A stretch of 64,000 nucleotides of DNA from Siphonodentalium dalli (lineage: Eukaryota; Mollusca; Scaphopoda; Gadilida; Siphonodentaliidae): contig CP136061.1 of assembly GCA_032622095.1 (NCBI GenBank), forward strand, positions 234,170,944 to 234,234,943, written 5' to 3'. Below, piece by piece: positions 57,301 through 64,000 of this stretch (position 1 is the stretch's first letter; every line of letters starts with the position of its first letter). The position numbers and the translations under genes are program-made. The notes below the pieces were generated by a model. The model saw only the letters and a list, made by a program, of their open reading frames with translations. It searched no databases and had not been told where the DNA came from.

Positions 57301-58830
57301 TGACCTCTCTTTTGAGTCGCATGGTGAGCTGACCACGTTATTGATGTACTACCATCAATGACTTCTGTTGACGAGACCTTTTTGCAGTTTTTCCAGAACT
57401 GAAGTCAATAGGTCGCTGCTCGCCTTGATTATCTGGATGCGGATGCTAAAACATGGAAATATTTGTCCCGTGGAAAGATGATGTGCTGGTAGTTGATGTA
57501 GGGTTGTGGTTAATATTGTCCAAAGCAGATGTGGTGAACAAGCCTTTTCTCAATATAGGTGGACACACAACTCCATCTGTTTGATACTGTTCAACAACAA
57601 CCTCTCCAAGCTGGTTTGAGATGTCCATGACACGATCATAAGATATACTTAGTCAGTTTTCATAGAACATTTAAAATTAGTTTTCATTTCTTTGTTTTTT
57701 GTGTACAAAGTGATCCCAGTGTATATAGGGAATGGTGTTTCACGGTCTTGACAATGGCGATGATAAAAGGCTTTGTCCTTATATCTAGAGGAGAAACAGT
57801 TGAATTGTAATAACTGCGCGATTGCTAAATCAGACTTTGTTGCACCAACTGTAAGCTGTGACTTGATGTCATCACCATGCTCGACCATACATACAAATTG
57901 CAGAAGGTTTTGTGGTACAGAACTTTATATACATCCTTGTTCAAACTTTTTGTCAAATTTGGTACGATGTTCAAGCATATGTTTACGAATGATTTCTGCT
58001 GCTCCAGCAATGTGTATCACTTAATTATATTTACAAGCTTGAGATAGCACAGAACTAACTGTGTCCGAGAAATTCATAAGCACATCGTGACCACGTTTGT
58101 GCTCCTCCTTCAGAGAAATTTGTCATCTGCATAAGAAAATAATCAATACAGTATGGAAGACCGATTTGTACAAAATATGGAATGACATGTCAACAGTATT
58201 TAATGACTTCAAATATGAAATGCATACAATTGATTATACACTATTAATGTTAGCAATTGTGTTGTCAATAATATCAACACCAAGCATAACTTAAACATTT
58301 TAACTCACACTATACCAACGTGCACATGTATGTTAACAACCTATTTACACATTAACAAAATTCAATAACTCCAGAAGAGTAGTACCAAAGATATCACATG
58401 CCTTAAACTAAGTATCTATGTTATACCACGTATAGACCTATACAATAGTTGCAGCTGCTGAAAAGGTAGTCATCTAGATATTTTTTGAAGAATTTTGAGG
58501 AAACAAACCTGTAAAAATATGAAAATAATCAATAAATTCCGAAAAATAATAATAATTTTGCATACTTATAATAATGCAACCTTTAAAGAGATGATTTACT
58601 AAAATATCGTAACAAAGAAAGAATCGAAAAGTGGTTAGTGTATCTTATATATTGGGTAGAAGTTCAATGCGGCGGCCATTTTGAAAAATGGCGGCCATCT
58701 TAAATCCGGTGGCCATTTTGATTGGTTTGTCGAGCAATTTGTTTCAGTAATATATATTGATCATGCATACAAAGTTTCATGCTTGTATCACCAACTGAAC
58801 GATTTTACCATAATTTTACACTTAGCCGCC
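54379..58830 (-). mobile_element. DNA transposon-like element with about 150-bp inverted ends (4.45 kb)
   Basis: The left end starts GGCGGCTAAGTGTAAAATCG (54379) and runs to about 54524. The right end is its reverse complement (58669-58830), ending CTTAGCCGCC. Shared inner blocks are GATACAAGCATGAAA, TGATCA, TCGACAAACCA, AAGATGGCCGCCATTTT. The right arm has an 11-base internal duplication. Pairing may extend six more bases outward (TAGTAT/TAGTAG). A single decayed minus-strand gene fills the interior, its C-terminus about 270 bp from the left end. Inverted ends around one large gene are the normal architecture of a cut-and-paste transposon. No known superfamily was assigned and no clear target duplication was found. 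Confidence 0.7.
54793..58124 (-). pseudogene. Decayed gene for a large CXC-containing protein, probable transposon protein
   Basis: Protein-like segments follow one another in order on the minus strand but change frame or hit stops. 58124-57940: KEEHKRGHDVLMNFSDTVSS, a stop, then AAEIIRKHMLEHRTKFD. 57888-57649: LTVGATKSDLAIAQLLQFNC and DRETPFPIYTGI. 57628-57446: DGVVCPPILRKGLFTTSALD and NHNPTSTTSTSSFHG. 57166-56735: YGEDKYVVMLEGLHLELDAL, PGTAESF, QFWSLVLDIELTILL. 56692-56000: MAHEQHNAVVTGDEGAIGIT. 56016-55486: VIIDGSDILNVL, RSKRGKGIRRRV, WHSFLRDENNKTEL. 55313 onward: FRGKGKQSAWQAWNVFPEAL, RFVILMYDRS. 55051: GHIWGQSLARKP. The C-terminus, KCGCKKAYIGRCTC to 54793, is CXC-like. I recognise this order, from memory, from uncharacterised predicted proteins of many invertebrates. 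The spaced acidic residues after VIIDGSD suggest a PIN/FEN-type nuclease (inference). The N-terminus is not recognised. Confidence 0.7.
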
Positions 58831-58849
58831 CTACTACTGTAGATGTGAA

Positions 58850-59035
58850 TAGTTAGGTCCAATGTGAATGAACTTATTTTCACGAGCATATGTTGGTTTT
58901 CACTGTGGCCCTCGCCATTCAACACAATGACGGGTATACGTTTACTATGGGTTTTTTTCAGAATAAATTAATTACAGTATGAACATATGTGAAGATTTGT
59001 GTTCAATACGAACCAATTTGCACGAGAATATGTTG
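58850..59035 (+). repeat. Direct repeat flanking the TIR element, right copy
   Basis: TTTCACTGTGGCCCTCGCCA, then CACAATGACGGGTA and TTACTATGG match the left copy (54160-54375) in the same orientation. The element therefore sits between two diverged tandem units of another repeat. Confidence 0.55.
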
Positions 59036-59139
59036 AGAGAACGCAGATTGTGAAAGTTTGCACGTTAGTGAGGCCTTCGATATACCCCCTTGCGACATAT
59101 ATGAGATTCATGCCCAGTTTTCAAGATAACATTCTTGGT

Positions 59140-59280
59140 ATTGCATTGATAGATCATCTCAACGAGTGTCTTCAGAATATAGAAGGGTGACGTGCGCCTT
59201 GATTTGGTAGTTGGTAATTCTATTCACGAGCACGATCATATGTTGAAGGCACGAGTGAGATGATCTATCCAATGTAGACG
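59140..59280. repeat. Short inverted repeat
   Basis: CATTGATAGATCATCTCAAC and GAGTGAGATGATCTATCCAATG pair across about 85 bp. Pairing weakens inward. It may be a small foldback remnant. Confidence 0.5.
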
Positions 59281-59672
59281 ATATATAAACCCAGTCGCCT
59301 GTAGTCAGATTTGATGAATTTATAGTCAAAATATCAATCAAATTAAACAGATTACAGTCATATGCAGTAAGTGTCCACATATTCATTTCAATTAGAGAGA
59401 AAACCATGCACAAATTTCAACATATTTTGAAAGAAAACAAATATGTTGCTCCCATGTATAGGTCCTCATTTTATTTTCCCCACATTGTGTACACTCTTTG
59501 AGTAGTTTTTGGTTCATTCAAATCATCTTTCCGTTGTATTTATCAGCAGTGATTGGTTCTACCTGAGAAAACCATTCAGAGTGGAAAATATTACACTGTT
59601 GTATTACCTATATTACATATTTACACCCCTTCTGGGCCCTGTAATATGTTACTATGAATTGTGCCAAGTAAG

Positions 59673-59893
59673 AGTGTTATTCCACCCGATCAGGACAGTG
59701 TATACACCCTAATCGCAAAATAGCGAAGGTGGATACTCGTTCCCTATGTACCACTTGTTCTCGAACCATCTCTGCATGTGAAATTCCATCTACTTGTAGC
59801 AAAAAGACCGGATTTACTGAGAATCATAGTTACACAACACTAACAGTCTGTGTAAACATTAAAGGCGACAACGAAATTGAGATTGACGTGTGA
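59673..59893 (+). CDS. Possible cysteine-rich exon, weakly IL-17-like
   Basis: The frame encodes 72 residues from a putative acceptor (AAG before AGTGT, phase 1) to TGA at 59891-59893. Residues in order: CYSTRSGQCIHPNRKIAK, VDTRSLCTTC, SACEIPSTC, then NHSYTTLTVCVNI. The NR..(A/T)RxLCxxC spacing and an aromatic/V-x-C-V strand near the C-terminus recall the IL-17 cysteine-knot family, which is expanded in molluscs. The first Cys of the usual CxCxxC is Ser here. Against it: the polypyrimidine tract is poor, no upstream exon is identified, and the open length is only modestly above chance in this window. It lies 200 bp upstream of the lectin exon on the same strand and could belong to that gene or be non-coding. 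Confidence 0.3.
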
Positions 59894-60097
59894 TTCGAGA
59901 TATATGTTCCTGAAATTGTAACAATAATTAATATGCACTGCATTATCGACCTTAGTTTGATATTTGTCCACCCGCCCCTATTTCCCAAGAAATATATCAA
60001 TCGCGAAAATGTCGTGTAGAGCCATTAAAGCCCAAGTATAGATAAAAAGAACATAGGTTCTGTATCGTCTAATTGGCATTGTTACCTATCTTTCCAG

Positions 60098-60295
60098 AGT
60101 GTCACAATAGTGAAGGTTTCAGCACATACAGACTGGGTGGCCTGGAATATTGCCTGGGATTCCACGATGTCTCCGTGAATAGGGACACAGCGATGAATGA
60201 ATGCGCAGCTAGTGGTGCCCATCTTATTACAATAGAAAGCAGAGAAATGCTAGATGGATTAGAACTCTTAATGACAACACTTGGACATGGCACAA
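60098..60295 (+). CDS. C-type lectin domain, first half (exon)
   Basis: The exon starts after acceptor TATCTTTCCAG and ends before GTAAGT, in phase 1 at both ends. It encodes CHNSEGFSTYRLGGLEYC, VNRDTAMNECAASGAHLITI and ESREMLDGLELLMTTLGHG. These are the N-terminal cysteine pair of a long-form C-type lectin domain, the first conserved helix with its Cys, the AHL strand and the second helix. C-type lectins are extracellular carbohydrate- or ligand-binding proteins, often immune in molluscs. The exon carrying start codon and signal peptide is not identified upstream. The next exon is at 61717. Confidence 0.82.
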
Positions 60296-61209
60296 GTAAG
60301 TGTGTTGCAAATTCCACCATGGCAACATCCCTGGCTTGTCCGTTTGAAGGGATAGGATTCTAGCATACTGATTCGGTGGATCTATACGCTTGGAAATGCA
60401 CCCCATTTGTGACGAGGAACAACCGTTTAGACATTGTGTCTGCTTTAGTACCGTGTTGTGCAGAGGCATTTCGCATATCAACTAAATTCCTATGATAATC
60501 GGGAATGAATTGCCATTATATATATTTTATAATGTGATATTATGTAATGTATATTTGTACACTCATTGTAACATATTATCTTCTGACATGGAGGAATAAA
60601 ACTATCTCTCTGTGAGACGCGTAAGTGTGTAGCGATACCCAAACGAAACACATCAACTGTCAACATTGAGTTCAGCATCTCGAACTTGGTAATCAATTGG
60701 CAGATCCTTCGTTTTAAAGCCACAAAGCCTGTTTGAAATTCTTGAAATGATATTACAAACTTACACTATTCACTCAATTCTAAAACTATATAATTAATTC
60801 TGGTACAAGTGATGAGTATGCAGCACATTAGATACATACACCAATTATGTTGATAAAATGATGGATTATTGTGTGTGTTTTCGCAATGGTGTGACATATG
60901 AATGATAGTGACTAAACCGTTTTTACCTTTTTCTTTCGCCTAGTAAGCTGAAAATTAACAAGTCAACAAAAACAAAACAAAATAGGTGTCAAATCGGATA
61001 GGGTATTATGACTATACAAACCAGTCCACTAATTAATTGTCAGACCAGCTTGCACATATGTTCCATGGCACACAGCACGATCAATTTTTATAAGGCTTAG
61101 GCGCATATTATGGCCTAAAATTCCATTGTGGATTTTCTCAGATTATATCCGGCATTTCTTGAGTTCTGAATTTAAGAACCATCAGTTATATATATATCAG
61201 ACTACATGT

Positions 61210-61610
61210 ATATATAAAATGATGTTATAAATTTTGTACCCCGATGGCCATTCCTGACACAGACGTCGCCACTAATTAGGAATATTTAAACACACCATTA
61301 TATTACATATATCACGGGGAGGACTATATTTTAGTTTTGATTAAGTTTGGCACCCCTACATCAACCCCGTCCCTGACTCGCAATCGGCGGGCTGTGCTAC
61401 ATATGTATCTTTAAACGACACCTTAAGATCTCCCATGTCATGTGTATGACGATCTATAAGTTCGGCGAATATAGGCGACAAAAAAATCATCGAATTCCGA
61501 AAGCGTCACTTTATAATTTATAATCTGAACCAGTAGCTTCGTCGTAAAGTTGGAGCTCTCGTGATGGTTCACCGTTAATTGGCATAGCGGACAGACACAC
61601 ATGTTGAAAT
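61210..61610 (+). repeat. Diverged units of the 30-kb satellite, inside the lectin intron
   Basis: TTTGTACCCCGATGGCC, ATCACGGGGAGGA, AGTTTGG and TATAAGTTCGGCGAATATAG resemble the ATCAATTTGGTGGAAATCGG satellite of 29960-31220, at similar spacing. Confidence 0.45.
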
Positions 61611-61716
61611 ATATAAGTCTATAGATGTTCTCTATCCCAGTATGATTGCAAATTCTAGTCAAGAACAAGTTTCATAAAATATGGAAACAAATGAAATATC
61701 CTGTTCTTTATTGCAG

Positions 61717-61919
61717 GTGGATTGTGGATTGATGGGTTTGATATATATGGCAATGACACAATGTATACATGGGATGGCAAGCCGTTACCATTTGAGGATT
61801 GGCATGGAGGCGATCCAGACGGCAATGATGAGGACTGTGTGTGGATAAATTACGCCACAGCTTATGGAATGAGAGATAGGTTCTGCTACAAGACTCACAA
61901 ATACATGTGTCAGCTATGA
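61717..61919 (+). CDS. C-type lectin domain, second half and stop (terminal exon)
   Basis: After acceptor CTTTATTGCAG in phase 1, the exon encodes GLWIDGFDIYGNDTMYTWDG, then FEDWHGGDPDGNDEDCVWIN, RDRFCYKTHKYMCQL and TGA. LWIDG corresponds to the WIG core motif, and the last four domain cysteines are in the usual order. Of the calcium/sugar-binding motifs, the EPN/QPD position reads DPD and the WND position reads MRD, so classical mannose or galactose specificity cannot be assumed. The two exons together give one complete domain of about 132 residues at the protein's C-terminus. An AATAAA follows 165 bases after the stop. Confidence 0.85.
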
Positions 61920-62083
61920 GCAAAGACATGACAAAAGAAATATTCGATTCATTGCGGACAAGCAGGAAGAAGACTGACAAGAACTGACAGCGGCATGAAC
62001 AATACTAAAGTTTTCACGGAGAGTTTAGTCGCATTGTGTGCCATTATGGCCCCAGTTACTTATTTTAGGAGCAATCTATTTTT

Positions 62084-62089
62084 AATAAA
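62084..62089 (+). terminator. AATAAA signal of the lectin gene
   Basis: TTTTTAATAAATAG lies about 165 bases downstream of the lectin stop codon, on the same strand. Confidence 0.6.
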
Positions 62090-62204
62090 TAGAGCATGGC
62101 TTGGAGTTGAATATACGTGGGTATATTACTATATTTCCCAGTCGGGTGGGTATACTTCACCAATGCACAACGTCCACGACAAGACATGCTGTATTTAGTA
62201 TACT

Positions 62205-63295
62205 TCACTGAAAAACTGAATACTTCATACAACTCGTTTTGCTGAAAACAAATATGATTTTCCACTTATACCACTTATACCGCCAAACAGTTTAAGAGAA
62301 TTATATTTGTCGCAAGAATTTCTTTCACTTGAATAGTTGAGTTTAATTTTGAATGCGAAACCCGATACTGAATGTATCGCAAGGTGAATGTTCACAGTAA
62401 TTTCAGTTGGATACGCCTCAGTATATTGTGGATAAACATATACATGTATTTTCTTGAGATGGGGGTCTCTGTTCATTGCTTTTTGCAATAGTATTACCAT
62501 ATACATGTATAGTATAGTACACTGCAGCAATATAAGACACCAGCCTGTTCTCCCGCAACCCCGCACATTATCTGCTTATAAAGAACTTTATACATGTATT
62601 GTACTTTAACCCTTAATGGCCTGGAGATATAGCAATATAATGACTATTCTAGGGTGGTATTAGTATAGCTCATACAACACAACAAAGGATTAAGGTACAG
62701 TGAAGTAACATATGTCAATCTCAAGGTAAATGAAAGTTCTATATAGTGTGACATGTCGCACCTGAGCTAACATTGATGTCACCTGTCAAATTTACCTGTA
62801 ATCAACAGGTAAAATATTGAAAAACTAATAAATTTAAGTGCTGAATTGAATTTCTGTCTTGTGTTTGAATATTTTCAGCATATTTGATATATAATATCAA
62901 ATATAACCTTTGTTGGTCAATTTCCACAACTTTGGATAGATGAAAACAATTATCTCAGTCTCAGGTAAAAGACTAACAACCGATGGTTATAAGACAAAAT
63001 ATTCACAGATTCTGAGTTTTACCTGTTGTAATAAAATGATTATTATTGTTACTTTGCATGTGTCCCTGTATATTGTCCTGAAATGTTGTGTGGGCCAATA
63101 TATCTGGATGGGGGTGTCAACCTTTGACCCAGGGCTTCATCTGTCAATCAGCTGACAGTTACCTGTGAACAGGTAACTGAAAGCAATGAAAGTTGCAAAT
63201 ATTATTTCATAACATAAAATTTATATTGAATGTCTCAAAATAACATGGTTTCATATACATTTATAGATGTAATGTCTTTCACATACTAATAATGT
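62205..63295. other. Gene-free stretch with ACCTGT palindromes
   Basis: Near-palindromes of the type TTACCTGTAATCAACAGGTAA occur at about 62790-62815, and GTTACCTGTGAACAGGTAAC at about 63157-63178. No gene is supported between the lectin gene and the transposase relic. Confidence 0.45.
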
Positions 63296-63299
63296 CCCA

Positions 63300-63719
63300 A
63301 TTTGTGAGAAACTGTACTAATTACAGATGAGTTTATCCATAAATGTCCATTTCCTGGATATAGGTGTGTCCTCCTCAACTTGTGATGAAAACAAATTTGT
63401 TTGGTAAACAATCAAGTCTAAAACTTCATTAGTCATAAAAAGTTCCAAGAACTCAATTTCTGTTGAATTCTCATCCAAAGAAAGCTGAGGACCGGTATTA
63501 TTCCTGTCAAATCCTGGAATTGACGACGAACAAGATTTTCAGTCCAGGTATCAGCAGGTGTGACAGGTGTTGTTGAGGTGCGTCACCGTGTCCATCGGAG
63601 TCGCTATTTTCATCATTGTCAGATTCATTTTCTTCTGAGGCCGATAAACTGTCATCTAAGTCAGAATAATCTAGTATTTCAACCGGAATTATTTCCTTTC
63701 TCTGTCGCAAAGATGGCAT
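63300..63719 (-). pseudogene. piggyBac-like transposase N-terminus, frame-broken
   Basis: The start MPSLRQRKEIIPVEIL (63719) is followed by an acidic stretch (DYSDLDDSLSASEENESD..NSDSDG), typical of piggyBac-family N-termini. The frame then changes to WTENLVRRQFQDLTG and again to GPQLSLDENSTEIEFLELFM, TNEVLDLIVYQTNLF. The order (acidic leader, W..N, Gp..L, leFf.lF.t.E.l..iv..TN) matches the beginning of the DDE_Tnp_1_7 family. The catalytic part would lie at lower coordinates and is not seen. On the plus strand CCCTTAATTAG (63937) could mark the TTAA-side terminus of the original element. Confidence 0.6.
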
Positions 63720-64000
63720 ATAGTATCCGCAGAAACTCAGGTGGACTAAACCAGGTGTGTCATGAGAAAAAACATTGAAAAATTACCGATAAAAACGTGT
63801 ATGGGGGCGGCCATTTTGTATGCGTAATACGTCATCATTACCGGGGTGAATACCATACCGGAAGTAGCTGATTCTATTAGAATTACGATGTTTACCGCGG
63901 GAGTTTTGAAAACACGTATTATCCGTATATCGGCCCTTAATTAGTCTCTCAAAAAAATATTTCTTTTTATCGTCATAATACTAATAATATATGTCTAACA

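Overview
The window reads as AT-rich nuclear DNA of an invertebrate, most likely a mollusc (inference). The grounds are small coding exons bounded by GT/AG splice sites, AATAAA signals, secreted C-type lectin, PAN/apple and IGFBP-N-like proteins, and dense non-autonomous transposons including pearl-like Helitrons with a tandem core and a tetranucleotide run. There is no bacterial, organellar or viral gene organisation. Coding sequence is only a few percent of the window; almost everything else is repeats.

Layout. 0-2.6 kb: a head-to-tail array of Helitron-like elements (5' TC, 3' hairpin plus CTAG) with a 122-bp tandem core carrying the palindrome GCGCATGCGC; a second copy lies at 20.8-21.8 kb. 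5.7 kb: a signal-peptide plus PAN-like exon, with an imperfect duplicate of its upstream region at 4.8 kb. 8-20 kb: foldback elements, TTAA-flanked and TA-flanked MITEs, and degenerate tandem arrays. 20-31 kb: mostly gene-free, with a palindromic region (28.4-28.8 kb), a SINE and a degenerate satellite (30-31.2 kb).

31.7-51.7 kb: the clearest gene cluster, all on the minus strand. Two IGFBP-N-like secreted peptide genes each have two coding exons (exon 1 at 34.0 and 51.6 kb, exon 2 at 32.0 and 48.2 kb). A third intact exon 2 lies at 44.2 kb with no visible exon 1 of its own. Every exon 2 is followed by an AATAAA. MITEs sit inside both introns, and two-hairpin palindromic elements recur at 32.7, 34.7 and 47.0 kb.

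54.4-58.8 kb: a roughly 4.45-kb element with about 150-bp terminal inverted repeats. It encloses a frame-broken gene for a large protein ending in a CXC (tesmin/TSO1-like) cysteine region; this is the best candidate for an undescribed mobile system. 59.7-62.1 kb: a cysteine-rich open segment resembling IL-17 only weakly, then a two-exon C-type lectin domain with an AATAAA. 63.3-63.7 kb: a decayed piggyBac-like transposase N-terminus, which fits the TTAA-flanked MITEs elsewhere.

Exon joins are inferred from splice motifs and phase. Repeat boundaries are by eye and usually good to a few bases only where a terminal motif is named.
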